A DNA stretch of 64,000 nt from Rhizobium sp. 18065 (lineage in GTDB: Bacteria > Pseudomonadota > Alphaproteobacteria > Rhizobiales > Rhizobiaceae). Below are positions 1 through 8,843 of this stretch, piece by piece. Position 1 is the stretch's first letter. Each line of letters opens with the position of its first letter. The notes under the pieces were generated by a model, which worked only from the letters and a program-made list of their open reading frames with translations, had not been told where the DNA came from and ran no database searches. The stretch lies in assembly GCF_902706095.1 (NCBI RefSeq), contig NZ_CACSJP010000009.1, positions 124,001 through 188,000 on the forward strand, read 5' to 3'. Position numbers and translations under genes: made by a program.

Positions 1-1
1 C

Positions 2-445
2 GACAAGATCCGGGAATGGCTGAAGGTGCTGCGCAAAGCCAATTGCGCTGTCGTTCTAGCGACCCAATCGATCTCCGACGCCGAACGCTCCGGGATTATC
101 GACGTACTGAAGGAATCCTGCCCGACAAAGATCTGCTTGCCCAACGGCGCCGCACGCGAGCCGGGTACCCGCGAATTCTATGAGCGGATCGGCTTCAACG
201 AGCGTCAGATCGAGATTGTCTCAAGCGCCATTCCCAAGCGCGAATACTACGTCGCCACACCGGATGGGCGCCGACTTTTCGACATGTCACTCGGACAAGT
301 GGCGCTGAGCTTTGTTGGCGCATCCGGGAAGGAAGACCTGAAGCGCATCCGGGAGCTGAAGGCGGACCATGGCCAAGACTGGCCGGCCCATTGGCTTGAA
401 ATAAGAGGAGTTCACGATGCCGCATCGCTATTCAAAGCCCCATAA
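2..445 (+). CDS. trbE: Conjugal transfer ATPase TrbE (VirB4 family), C-terminal fragment
   Basis: The gene enters from outside the window; the visible frame opens at base 2 and gives the last 147 or so residues. It contains the stretch following the Walker B region of VirB4-type ATPases, with VVLATQSISDAERS and a TKICLPN motif. TrbE is the cytoplasmic ATPase that powers assembly of the mating channel at the inner membrane. Its stop overlaps the trbJ start by 29 bases, so the two are likely translationally coupled. The following gene order, J-K-L-F-G-H-I, is that of the trb operons on Agrobacterium and Rhizobium plasmids. Walker A lies outside the window. Confidence 0.9.
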   Translation, partial: DKIREWLKVLRKANCAVVLATQSISDAERSGIIDVLKESCPTKICLPNGAAREPGTREFYERIGFNERQIEIVSSAIPKREYYVATPDGRRLFDMSLGQVALSFVGASGKEDLKRIRELKADHGQDWPAHWLEIRGVHDAASLFKAP

Positions 446-1220
446 CTGGGGCGTCGCAACGATGACGGCTCTGATTGCGCTGTCGCCAATTGTCTTCGCT
501 CACGCGGGAGCCGCCACAGGCGCCGCAACGGAATGGACGCAGCTCGCCAACAATGCGCAACTCATCGACCTTCTAAAAAGCTCTGGCCTGCAGGTCGACA
601 ACCAGCTGACCCAGATCACCCAGTTGGCAGAGCAGATCCAGAACCAGCTAAAGATCTACGAGAACATGCTGCAGAACACGGCCCAGCTCCCTGACCACAT
701 CTGGGGCCAGGTCGAAGGCGATCTCAATCGGCTTCGCGATATCGTCGACCAAGGACAAAGCATCTCGTTTTCCATGGGCAATGCTGACGATGTCCTTCAG
801 CAGCGGTTCAAGGGCTATGCGGACCTGAAAACCAACCTGCCCAATGCTGAATCCTTCTCCAACACCTATCAGATCTGGTCGGATACGAACCGGGACACGA
901 TCGGCAGCACGCTGAAGGCGGCAAGCCTGACTGCGGACCAGTTCGATACGGAAGAGGGCACGATGGACTCGCTGCGATCCATATCGGAGTCGGCCGATGG
1001 CCAGATGAAGGCGCTCCAGGTCGGACACCAGATCGCAGCCCAGCAGGTTTCCCAGATGCAGAAGCTGCGCGGTCTTGTCTCGCAGCAGACGACGATGATG
1101 GGGACGTGGCTCCAGTCCGAGCAGACGAACAAGGATCTCGCCCAGGCCCGGCGAGAGGAATTCTTCAAATCTGCCGCGCCCTCAACATCCGCCGGCGAAA
1201 AGATGAAGGTGGAATGGTGA
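417..1220 (+). CDS. trbJ: Conjugal transfer protein TrbJ (VirB5-like)
   Basis: A 267-residue exported protein. The N-terminus has a signal peptide ending near AHAGA, followed by WTQLANNAQLIDLL and a long glutamine-rich helical stretch (about residues 55-90), typical of TrbJ/VirB5. These proteins sit in the periplasm or at the pilus tip and help pilus assembly. The start lies inside the end of trbE and the stop overlaps the trbK start. The last 23 or so residues (REEFF...GEKMKVEW) closely resemble the tail of the next protein, TrbK, which is reported separately. Family assignment rests on motif and operon position. Confidence 0.85.
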   Translation: MPHRYSKPHNWGVATMTALIALSPIVFAHAGAATGAATEWTQLANNAQLIDLLKSSGLQVDNQLTQITQLAEQIQNQLKIYENMLQNTAQLPDHIWGQVEGDLNRLRDIVDQGQSISFSMGNADDVLQQRFKGYADLKTNLPNAESFSNTYQIWSDTNRDTIGSTLKAASLTADQFDTEEGTMDSLRSISESADGQMKALQVGHQIAAQQVSQMQKLRGLVSQQTTMMGTWLQSEQTNKDLAQARREEFFKSAAPSTSAGEKMKVEW

Positions 1221-1390
1221 GAACGAAACTGATCCTGGCCATCGCCGCTGCAGTCATCTCTCTCGGAGGAACGGGCCTCTGGTTCCTGATCTCGGAGAGA
1301 CAGGAAGCGCAAGAACGGCGCGAGAAGTTTTTCGGGTCGACGAAGGAGCATCCGACGTCGGGCGGCGATAAGATGAAGATCGAGTGGTGA
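1214..1390 (+). CDS. trbK: Small entry-exclusion-type protein TrbK
   Basis: A 58-residue protein. The ATG at 1214 overlaps the trbJ stop (TGA at 1218-1220), which favours it over upstream in-frame starts. It has one N-terminal hydrophobic segment (LILAIAAAVISLGGTGLWFLI), then a short charged tail ending GGDKMKIEW. Its size, membrane segment and place between trbJ and trbL fit TrbK, the entry-exclusion protein that in related systems blocks mating into cells already carrying the plasmid. The exclusion role is inferred from position and not shown by a motif. Confidence 0.75.
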   Translation: MVRTKLILAIAAAVISLGGTGLWFLISERQEAQERREKFFGSTKEHPTSGGDKMKIEW

Positions 1391-1394
1391 TCGC

Positions 1395-2573
1395 ATGACC
1401 TCTAAACTTCAGAACATCAGGGCCATGGTGGTGCCCGTCGCATTCATCGTCATATCGTTCCAGCCCGCAATTGCGCAGGAGGGATCGGTCCTAACTGCCC
1501 TCCAGAACGAGATCACCACTGCCGCCAAGGGTTGGGAAACCACAATCATGGATGCGGCCAGGTCCCTGTTCTGGATCCTCGCAGGGATCGAGATCGGGAT
1601 AGCTGCCGTATGGTTGGCGCTTCAGGCCGCGTCGCTCGACAGCTGGTTCGCCGAACTGGTCCGGCGCATCATATTCGTCGGCTTCTTCGCCTTCGTTCTC
1701 GAGCAAGGGCCGACCTTCGCGAAGGCGGTCGTCGATAGCTTGTTCCAAATCGGCGCGGGGGGAGGCACGGCGTCGCCGGCCGATGTCTTCAACGCAGGCT
1801 TGGCCGTTGCGACCAAGATGTCAGAGAAGGTGCAATTCGGCCTGTTCGAGGACAACGCGCTCGCAATTTCAGCGGCTTTTGCGATGGTCGTGACGGTGAT
1901 CGCATTTTCGCTCGTTGCCGCGATTTTCGTGTCAGTGATGGTCGAGATGTATCTCGGTCTGCTCGCGGGAATGATCATGCTCGGATTGGGAGGCTCGTCA
2001 TTCACCAAGGATTTTGCCATCCGCTACCTGATCTATGCGTTCTCGGTCGGCATGAAATTGATGGCCCTGGTCATGATTTCCCGGATTGGATCCGAGGTCC
2101 TGATTGGCCTCGCGGGCCGGCCTGACGTCGGAGACCAATTCCAGTCCGCATTGGCGATCGCAGGGATCGCAGTCGTGGTCTTCATTGTCGCCATGTACGT
2201 CCCGAACATCATCCAGGGCCTTGTTCAAGGGGCATCGGTCACGGGCGGAATGGAAACCATTCGTCACGGTGGGCAGGCAGCATCTTTCGCGCTTGGTGCT
2301 GCATCGCTCGCCGCTGGCGCCGCCGGAACCGGCGCTGCTGCAACTCAGTCCGCCCGCGCTGCAGGATCTTCTGTGGCGGGCGCGGCACTTCGTGGCATGA
2401 GCGCCGGGATCGGATCGGCCGGAAAGGCGGCCGGCTCAGCTGCCAAGGAAAAGGCGATCGGTTCACCCGGAGCCTATGCCGGCTCGATCATGGGGCTTGC
2501 CAACGCCAAGCTCGATCAGGCCCGCACCGGTCAAAGCGGCCTTAGAACTCCGCCAGAACGAAACGACACGTAA
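1395..2573 (+). CDS. trbL: Conjugal transfer protein TrbL (VirB6 family)
   Basis: A 392-residue polytopic inner-membrane protein. It has a cleavable-looking N-terminus, five or more hydrophobic segments between about residues 45 and 290, and a low-complexity Ala/Gly-rich C-terminal tail from about residue 290, as is usual for TrbL. TrbL/VirB6 forms part of the inner-membrane pore of the mating channel. It starts 4 bases after trbK. Hydrophobicity pattern, length, tail and operon place agree. Confidence 0.88.
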   Translation: MTSKLQNIRAMVVPVAFIVISFQPAIAQEGSVLTALQNEITTAAKGWETTIMDAARSLFWILAGIEIGIAAVWLALQAASLDSWFAELVRRIIFVGFFAFVLEQGPTFAKAVVDSLFQIGAGGGTASPADVFNAGLAVATKMSEKVQFGLFEDNALAISAAFAMVVTVIAFSLVAAIFVSVMVEMYLGLLAGMIMLGLGGSSFTKDFAIRYLIYAFSVGMKLMALVMISRIGSEVLIGLAGRPDVGDQFQSALAIAGIAVVVFIVAMYVPNIIQGLVQGASVTGGMETIRHGGQAASFALGAASLAAGAAGTGAAATQSARAAGSSVAGAALRGMSAGIGSAGKAAGSAAKEKAIGSPGAYAGSIMGLANAKLDQARTGQSGLRTPPERNDT

Positions 2574-2594
2574 TCATCAGGAAGGCAAAAAGCG

Positions 2595-3257
2595 ATGGCA
2601 GCAAACCGGCCACCCGACAGCCCTTACCTTGCCGCGCGGCAGGAATGGACAGAACGATATGGCTCCTATGTCCAGGCCGCGCGCGCATGGCGGATCGTCG
2701 GTATTCTTGGACTGTCTATGGCCGTGATTGGCTTCACCTATGCGATGTATCTCAGCACGCAGGTCAAACTCGTGCCCTACATCGTCGAGGTCGACAAGCT
2801 CGGCACCTCGGTGACGGCAGGCTTCCCCCAGCAGATCGAATATGCCGATGCCCGCGTCGTTCGCGCAACACTCGGCAATTTCGTCACGAGCTTGAAGTCG
2901 ATCACACCGGATGCGGTGGTGCAGAAGCAATACATCGACCGGACCTATGCGCTCTTGAGAACCTCGGATCCCTCGACCCAGAAGATCAATGCCTGGTTTC
3001 GCGGCAATTCTCCGTTCGAAAAGGCTAAGACATCGACCGTCGCCATCGAGGTCAACAACATCGTCGCACTCTCCAACCAGACCTACCAGATCGACTGGAC
3101 CGAATATGAGCGCGACCGCAAGGGCAAGGAAACCGGCACGCGCCGGTTTCGCGGCATCGCAACCGTCGCGCTGACCGCCCCACAGGACGAGGCGATCATC
3201 CGCCTCAACCCGATCGGTCTTTATGTCCAGGACTTCGATTGGACCGCACAGCTTTAA
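2595..3257 (+). CDS. trbF: Conjugal transfer protein TrbF (VirB8-like)
   Basis: A 220-residue bitopic inner-membrane protein. A short cytoplasmic N-terminus is followed by one transmembrane helix (about residues 33-56, [20 protein letters not shown]), then a periplasmic domain of the VirB8/NTF2-like fold with the usual [12 protein letters not shown] ending. It is a scaffold linking the inner-membrane and outer-membrane parts of the type IV channel. A ribosome site (AGGAAGG) precedes the ATG. Strong assignment from length and C-terminal motif. Confidence 0.9.
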   Translation: MAANRPPDSPYLAARQEWTERYGSYVQAARAWRIVGILGLSMAVIGFTYAMYLSTQVKLVPYIVEVDKLGTSVTAGFPQQIEYADARVVRATLGNFVTSLKSITPDAVVQKQYIDRTYALLRTSDPSTQKINAWFRGNSPFEKAKTSTVAIEVNNIVALSNQTYQIDWTEYERDRKGKETGTRRFRGIATVALTAPQDEAIIRLNPIGLYVQDFDWTAQL

Positions 3258-3273
3258 GCACAGAGGAAAAGAC

Positions 3274-4086
3274 ATGTACAAAACAGGATTGATCGCGACC
3301 GTCGGCTGCATGGCCGGGTTCGTCCTTGCGGACTGCGCAATCGCGCAGAGCATGACCTCGAACGAGGTGAAAGGCACCGACATCTCTCGAAAATGGCGGG
3401 GCACGTCCGGTCTGGTCACGACCGGCCCCGATGGCAAGGTCATCTTCCTGTTCGGCGAGACCCAGCCCTCTGTCGTCTGCTCGCCACTTCAGGTCTGCGA
3501 CATCGAGATGCAAGGGGGCGAGATCGTCCGTGATGTGCTTGTCGGTGACACGGTCCGCTGGAAGGTCGAACCGGCGACGTCTGGCGCGACCGGCGGGCAG
3601 GCGATCCACCTCATCGTCAAGCCGTCCGAAGCTGGCCTTGTTACATCGATGGTCGTGACAACATCTCGGCGGACCTATCATATCCAGCTTAAATCCCATC
3701 CCAGCCAATATATGGCCCGGATCGGCTTTGAATATCCGGAGGATGTCTCGACCAAGCTGGCGGATATCAATGCGCGCCTTGAGACAGGCGGCATTCCTGG
3801 AATCGCTCCCGACAAGCTGAACTTTTCCTATTCAGTCAGTGGCGGTGCGTCGTGGCGACCAAAGCGCGTCTACTCCGATGGCGCCAGGACCTACATTCAG
3901 TTTCCTCGGTCTATCTCGGGTCAGGACGCCCCAGTGCTCTTCGTTGTCAGCGGCGGTCAGAACCGCATCGTCAACTATCGCATGAAAAACGACATGATGA
4001 TCGTCGACTACGCCGTCGACAAGGCGGTGCTCGTCTCCGGGGTTGGTTGGCGCCAGCAGAAAATAACCATCCGGCGCGGAGGCTGA
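3274..4086 (+). CDS. trbG: Conjugal transfer protein TrbG (VirB9-like)
   Basis: A 270-residue periplasmic protein. The ATG at 3274 was chosen because AGAGGAAA stands just upstream and a clear signal peptide follows ([20 protein letters not shown]...IAQS); an earlier in-frame start would overlap trbF. The body has the VirB9 features: an N-terminal beta domain with GDTVRWKV and a C-terminal domain with [16 protein letters not shown] near residue 195. TrbG forms the outer-membrane core complex with TrbH and TrbI. Confidence 0.92.
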   Translation: MYKTGLIATVGCMAGFVLADCAIAQSMTSNEVKGTDISRKWRGTSGLVTTGPDGKVIFLFGETQPSVVCSPLQVCDIEMQGGEIVRDVLVGDTVRWKVEPATSGATGGQAIHLIVKPSEAGLVTSMVVTTSRRTYHIQLKSHPSQYMARIGFEYPEDVSTKLADINARLETGGIPGIAPDKLNFSYSVSGGASWRPKRVYSDGARTYIQFPRSISGQDAPVLFVVSGGQNRIVNYRMKNDMMIVDYAVDKAVLVSGVGWRQQKITIRRGG

Positions 4087-4089
4087 CCG

Positions 4090-4527
4090 ATGAAGAAGAC
4101 AATCGCCGCCATCATCATCACTACCGTCCTTTCCGGTTGCCAGACTGCGGATGAAACCCTGACCACAAATTCCACTCCGATCACCGTCACTGGCGCCACC
4201 GCAAGCGCGATCGCCGGCGACATGGCAAGCCGCCTTGCCGAACAGGTCGATCCGGCCGGCACCACGACCCTCAAAATAGACAATGATACTTCCGAATACG
4301 CCATCGCCCTTGAGGCAGCGCTGAAGGGATGGGGATACACGGTCATCGCCGATGGAAAAGTCGGCAAGGATCAAAAACCGGTCGAGGTCGCGTGGTCGAT
4401 CGACAGCTTTGACGGACAGGTCCTCGCGCGTGTCAGCACACCGGCCATCGCCCTCGGCCGGGCCTATACAGCAACGTCAGCGGGCGCGACGCCCGCCAGT
4501 CCGCTTTCGATCATGCAGCGAAACTGA
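4090..4527 (+). CDS. trbH: Conjugal transfer lipoprotein TrbH
   Basis: A 145-residue lipoprotein: the signal peptide ends in a lipobox (TTVLSGC, Cys at about residue 17). It starts 3 bases after trbG. TrbH sits where VirB7-like lipoproteins sit in other systems and would stabilise TrbG at the outer membrane. The body has no recognised domain. The name follows operon position and the lipobox. Confidence 0.82.
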   Translation: MKKTIAAIIITTVLSGCQTADETLTTNSTPITVTGATASAIAGDMASRLAEQVDPAGTTTLKIDNDTSEYAIALEAALKGWGYTVIADGKVGKDQKPVEVAWSIDSFDGQVLARVSTPAIALGRAYTATSAGATPASPLSIMQRN

Positions 4528-4541
4528 GGGGAGGGGAGAGC

Positions 4542-5840
4542 ATGGTTCAATCGCTCCAGCTTGGCACGACGGGCAATGCTGACGATCAACAGAGCATGCG
4601 GCGCCTAAATCGGCTTCCGATCATCGTCGCGATTGTCGTTATCGTGCTGTTTTTCGGCGTCGTCATCATCGGCCTCTCTTGGCGCGGTCTATCGTTTAGC
4701 CGTGGAAATGAACTCGACACCGGTTCCAATTCACTGGCGACCACATTTGGCGATCAGCTCAAGCGCGGCGTGTCGGACGCAATTATAGGCGAGCCAGAGA
4801 GCCGAGAGGTGTTTCAGCCGACACCAGTGGTTGTCGAACGCGAGCCTGCAGGGGAGCCGGCCGTGGAGCGCCAGAGCGAAGTCCGGACAGAACGCCGCTC
4901 ACAACTCGAAACTGAAACGGAGTGGAAAGCTCGGCTGAAACGGGAACAGGACGAGCAGATCCTTCGGGAGGCACAGCGTCAAAGGATGGCGCGGCTGCAG
5001 GCACGAGCGACTGCGCTCGATTCACCGCTGAAGGTGGATGTTTCTGAGGTGCAGAAGAGCGCATCCGAGAGCAGCAGCGACGCTCGTCTGCCGCTCACGG
5101 CCACGACGAACAGTGCATCCGATCTCTACAGCGCTGCGATGAAGTCGGGTTTGACCGGACAGAATATTGACCAAAATGGCCAGATGTCGAAGGAAGACTT
5201 TTTCAACCAGGACATCAAGGATCTCGGCTATCTCCCGAACCAGGTGGTCCCCCAGCTATCGCCCTACGAGTTGAAGCGAGGATCGGTCATTCCGGCGACT
5301 ATGATCACCGGCCTGAACTCTGATCTTCCCGGCCGGATTTCCGCCCAGGTCAGCCAGAACGTCTATGACAGCGCCACCGGCTATCGGCTCCTGATCCCTC
5401 AGGGAGCAAAGCTCTTCGGCCGATATGATTCGAAGGTGTCGTTTGGCCAGGAACGTGTTCTGGTCGTCTGGACCGACCTCATCTTTCCAAACGGCTCAAC
5501 GCTTCAGATCGGCGGCATGTCGGGCACGGATGCCGAGGGGTATGGCGGTTTCAGGGACAAGGTCGATCGTCATCTCTGGCGCACGTTCGGCTCTGCCGCG
5601 CTTGTTGCCATCATCGGCACGGGGATCGATATGTCGATGCCGGAGAGCTCGACGCTGGCCACGCAGGATACGGCTTCGGACGCAGCGCGCCGGAATTTTG
5701 CCGAGAGCTTCGGCCGGGTGGCCGAGCAAACCATCTCAAAAAACCTCAATGTCCAGCCGACGATCAGGATCAGACCTGCGTACAAATTCAACGTTCTGGT
5801 CGATCAGGATCTAATTTTCCCGAACCTTTATCGCGAATGA
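4542..5840 (+). CDS. trbI: Conjugal transfer protein TrbI (VirB10 family)
   Basis: A 432-residue protein with a short cytoplasmic N-terminus, one transmembrane helix (about residues 27-49), a charged linker rich in Glu/Arg (about residues 85-160) and a C-terminal TrbI/VirB10 domain with PYELKRGSVIPATMITGLNS and LLIPQGAKLFGRYDS. VirB10 proteins span both membranes and gate the channel. A strong ribosome site (GAGGGGAGGGGAG) precedes it. It is the last gene of the visible trb operon. Confidence 0.93.
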   Translation: MVQSLQLGTTGNADDQQSMRRLNRLPIIVAIVVIVLFFGVVIIGLSWRGLSFSRGNELDTGSNSLATTFGDQLKRGVSDAIIGEPESREVFQPTPVVVEREPAGEPAVERQSEVRTERRSQLETETEWKARLKREQDEQILREAQRQRMARLQARATALDSPLKVDVSEVQKSASESSSDARLPLTATTNSASDLYSAAMKSGLTGQNIDQNGQMSKEDFFNQDIKDLGYLPNQVVPQLSPYELKRGSVIPATMITGLNSDLPGRISAQVSQNVYDSATGYRLLIPQGAKLFGRYDSKVSFGQERVLVVWTDLIFPNGSTLQIGGMSGTDAEGYGGFRDKVDRHLWRTFGSAALVAIIGTGIDMSMPESSTLATQDTASDAARRNFAESFGRVAEQTISKNLNVQPTIRIRPAYKFNVLVDQDLIFPNLYRE

Positions 5841-6361
5841 AACATGCGTTCGCCCACGCCGATCAGCGGCTGCGCAATTGAACCGGGTTGGCGTGTCACA
5901 ATCTTGCGGGGGGAAATTTTTCTGCAAAGTCGCAGTCTCTTTCGATGACTGTCAACCGCTCTAGAATTCAACGGCCTTCAGATGGGCTACGGGATCGACG
6001 AGGGGCTGCGTGCCAGCGATCTGGGACAGGCATAATGCGGTCATGATCGTGCAGGACAAGGCGACGCAGGAAACGTTCATCGACGACAGCCTGCAGCCGG
6101 CGTGCTCAGGCAAACATCCGCCGTAGCAGTCGCGGAGGCCTTGATCTCGATACCGATATTCCGGCTGAGCCGCTCGGTCAGGACGCCAGCTCAAAAATCA
6201 CAGACGACGAAGCTCTCGAGCAGGGGCAGATTGACGGGCTGGGGCCGTCGAAGCAAGACGTCCGTCCAGCTGCTCTGCTCTTTGAAGCTGCCACGGGGCA
6301 TCTAAACAGATCCAAGCCTTGATCGTCGAAGACTGATCGGCGATGTCCAGCGCTCTGGATT
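5841..6361. other. Gene-poor decayed stretch after trbI
   Basis: No convincing complete gene was found. Several short coding-like pieces are present in different plus-strand frames (about 5967-6034, 6043-6126 and 6100-6322, the last ending LLFEAATGHLNRSKP and stop), suggesting a frameshifted relic. On the minus strand 5961-6080 could encode a 39-residue peptide with a hydrophobic start (MNVSCVALSCTIMTALCL). None matches a family I recognise. No terminator with a T-run was seen after trbI. Confidence 0.4.
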
Positions 6362-6981
6362 CTATCTGGATGGCAGGTTCTCTCGCAGAAAAATATCCAT
6401 CTTTAACGGCGCAACGGAAAGCCCATTGCCGGATCGATCCGGTTGAGCCGGGCTGGAAGCGGCAAGGGCTGCTGTAATGACAAGGTCCGGATCAGAATTT
6501 ATCACCGCGTCCATTGTGCCATCGAGGAGAAGGCGACGGGTATCGGTGCTCAGCCCATGACCGATAAAGACCACCTTGTCGCCGCAGTCACGCTCCCTGA
6601 GGGCGCGCGGGATGCCATCCGATGAGCCGCCGACATTGTAGATGCCGACCAGGTCCTTCGTCTGGTCCAGCAAAGCCAGCGTGTGACGATAGTTCTCATC
6701 GCGATCATCATGGCCCTCGCGAAGGCCGACGATATGCAACTTCGGGAATTGCTCCTCTATCAGGCTCTGAAAGCGCATTTCCCGTTCGGTATGGGCCCGG
6801 TAGATGCGGCTGCCGGCAATCACAGCTACGCTGCCCTCGGTCTCCCGGCAGAAGCGACCCAGCAAGTAGGCTGCAGTACGTCCGGCTGACTGGTTGTCGA
6901 GACCGACATAGGCTGTGCGGATTGACGGGGCAAAATCGGAGACGATCGAGATACCCCTTTCCCGGCGGCCACCAATTCGCC
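6362..6981 (-). pseudogene. 5'-truncated LacI-family regulator
   Basis: The last 200 or so residues of a LacI-type transcriptional regulator: the sugar-binding core with YVGLDNQSAGRTAAYLLGRF, VAVIAGS, then GIYNVGGSSDGIPRAL and VVFIGHG, ending DIFLRENLPSR. The N-terminal helix-turn-helix is absent. The frame also breaks near 6955: upstream residues GELVAAGK appear in another frame, so a one-base indel has occurred there. Only the ligand-binding part remains, so it cannot act as a normal repressor. Confidence 0.8.
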
Positions 6982-7030
6982 GCTTACTTCGCCGTGGCTG
7001 TCATCGCCATGGCTTACTTCGAAAGGCCGT

Positions 7031-7555
7031 TTATAGCCGCTCCGGCCTGAACATGCGCATCATAACCTGCGAGCGCCGGATCAGATGCTGGAATAGCGCG
7101 CCCGCTATATGGAGAACGATAGCAGCGAGCAGAACATTGGTCAGGAGAGCATGCACCAAGCCGGCCTGATCGATCCCAAAAAACCAGGCGGCCGCGCCTG
7201 AAACCGGAAGTAGCAGCAGTAGGACATAGATCACGCGATGCACAAGCTCCGAGATAAGCTGCATGACATGCGGCTCATCTTGGGGCGGCGGGGGGACTCC
7301 GCGAGTGAAACGCAAATATATTCTAGCAACCGCAGCGATAGTAACGAGGGCACCCGCTGCAATATGCAAATATGTCAGCACCGTCTGGTCTGACGGTGCG
7401 GGGTTGCCGCGAGCCAAGGCGGTCCATGAAAGCTCGATGCCTTTATGCGTCAAATATTGGAAGGCGACCAGAAACACGACGATCCAATGGAGGGCTATCT
7501 GAATCCGCGAATAGCCTGCAATTTTCCGGTCAATCGCCAAGAGTCTTACCCCCAC
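7031..7555 (-). CDS. Cytochrome b561 family protein
   Basis: A 174-residue membrane protein with four hydrophobic helices and histidines placed as di-heme ligands: IQIALHW in helix 1, YLHIAAG in helix 2, ELVHRVIY in helix 3 and LHIAGALFQHL in helix 4. Proteins of this family carry electrons across or within the inner membrane from quinols or small donors. It faces away from the oxidase operon at 7866, sharing a 310-base divergent intergenic region, so a link to respiration is plausible. Confidence 0.88.
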   Translation of the reverse strand: MGVRLLAIDRKIAGYSRIQIALHWIVVFLVAFQYLTHKGIELSWTALARGNPAPSDQTVLTYLHIAAGALVTIAAVARIYLRFTRGVPPPPQDEPHVMQLISELVHRVIYVLLLLLPVSGAAAWFFGIDQAGLVHALLTNVLLAAIVLHIAGALFQHLIRRSQVMMRMFRPERL

Positions 7556-7865
7556 CAGAGATTGTTCGCCGCCATTAGCAGACGCCCTGTGTGAATTTAC
7601 ACACTACACGCGGCCCTGATGAGCCATGGGCGCGTCAGGCAATGACAACGCCCGATGGGTCACATCGTTCCGCGCCTTGCCGAGATGAGGCGCTTTTCCC
7701 GTCAAAAACCGGCTCAGACTGGAACTAAGTGTTCTGAAAAGCATTTTGGCAAATTGAAGCTTATAGCGTCCCCATCGCGCGCCAATTACGGAGAGCCCCA
7801 TCAGCAGAAATGCGACACTGTGGCCAACTCAAATCTATCTGGCGTCTCGATCAGGCGCTGGACCA

Positions 7866-8843
7866 ATGCACGTCGTCTTGTATTTGGCGGTTCTTCCCAT
7901 TCTTGGATCATGCAGTGGAGTGCAGTCGGCGCTAGACCCAGCCGGAGAAGAGGCCCGTCAAGTTGCAACGCTGTTCTGGGTCATGACCGTCGGAAGCGGT
8001 GCGATTTGGGGCATTGTCGTCGCTTTGGCGCTCTATGCATCGCGCCGGAAACGCAGACCTGTCTCAGAGGAGACCGCTGGCAAGCTCATCTTCTGGGCGG
8101 GGGTGGTCTTTCCCGTCACTGTCTTGACCGCCTTGCTGGCCTTCGCACTTTGGCTCATGCCAACGCTACGTCCCTTTGCCTTTGGCGATTTTGCGCGCCT
8201 GCGGGTCGAAGTGGTCGGCAATCAGTTCTGGTGGCGTGTCGTCTACCACCTGCCTGACGGGAAACGTGTTGTGTCGGCAAACGAAGTCAGGCTCCCGGTC
8301 GGCGAGCGGGTAGAATTCTCACTGACGAGTGCCGACATGATCCATTCCTTTTGGATCCCCGCGCTCGGCGGAAAAATGGATTTGATCCCAGGGCGTGTGA
8401 ACCGCCTGTCCCTGCTCGCTACGGAGGCTGGAATCTACCGTGGCCAATGCGCCGAATTCTGTGGTGTCGCACACGCGCTGATGGCGTTTCCAGTGTTTGT
8501 CATGGAGCCGACCGACTTCAACGAATGGCTGAACGCGCGCACAACACCGTCGGCGGGCGTTGAGGCCGATGCAAGAGGCCGGGACCTATTCCTCGGAAGA
8601 GATTGCGGCACCTGTCATCGCATCGACGGAACGCAGGCGCAAGGATCGTCCGGTCCAGATCTCTCGCACATCGGGTCACGCCTTACTCTCGGCGCTGGAC
8701 AGGTCAAAAATGACCCGGACGCGCTCGGGCGTTTTATCGCCCATTCGAGCGCCATCAAACCCGGGAGCATGATGCCAGCCTACCTCGATCTGCCGGAAGA
8801 TGACATTGCCGCGATGGCTTTTTGGTTGAAAGGTCTGCAATGA
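7866..8843 (+). CDS. coxB: Cytochrome c oxidase subunit II with C-terminal cytochrome c domain
   Basis: A 325-residue protein. The signal peptide ends in a lipobox-like LPILGSC; two transmembrane helices follow (about residues 35-60 and 80-102). The CuA domain holds GQCAEFCGVAHALM with the two ligand cysteines and a histidine, plus HSFWIP upstream. The last 90 residues form a class I cytochrome c domain with heme motif CGTCH and a likely axial Met in GSMMPAY. This architecture is that of caa3-type oxidases. The stop overlaps the next gene's start as ATGA. Confidence 0.93.
   Translation: MHVVLYLAVLPILGSCSGVQSALDPAGEEARQVATLFWVMTVGSGAIWGIVVALALYASRRKRRPVSEETAGKLIFWAGVVFPVTVLTALLAFALWLMPTLRPFAFGDFARLRVEVVGNQFWWRVVYHLPDGKRVVSANEVRLPVGERVEFSLTSADMIHSFWIPALGGKMDLIPGRVNRLSLLATEAGIYRGQCAEFCGVAHALMAFPVFVMEPTDFNEWLNARTTPSAGVEADARGRDLFLGRDCGTCHRIDGTQAQGSSGPDLSHIGSRLTLGAGQVKNDPDALGRFIAHSSAIKPGSMMPAYLDLPEDDIAAMAFWLKGLQ

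Noticed and set aside
2577..3443. 288-codon minus-strand frame across trbF
   Set aside because: Antisense shadow of trbF/trbG; no ribosome site or motif, and the plus-strand genes are well supported.
1..5840. tra-box or quorum-control site for the trb operon linked to the LuxR protein at 42 kb
   Set aside because: The operon promoter lies outside the window and no 18-bp tra-box-like palindrome was seen near the LuxR gene.
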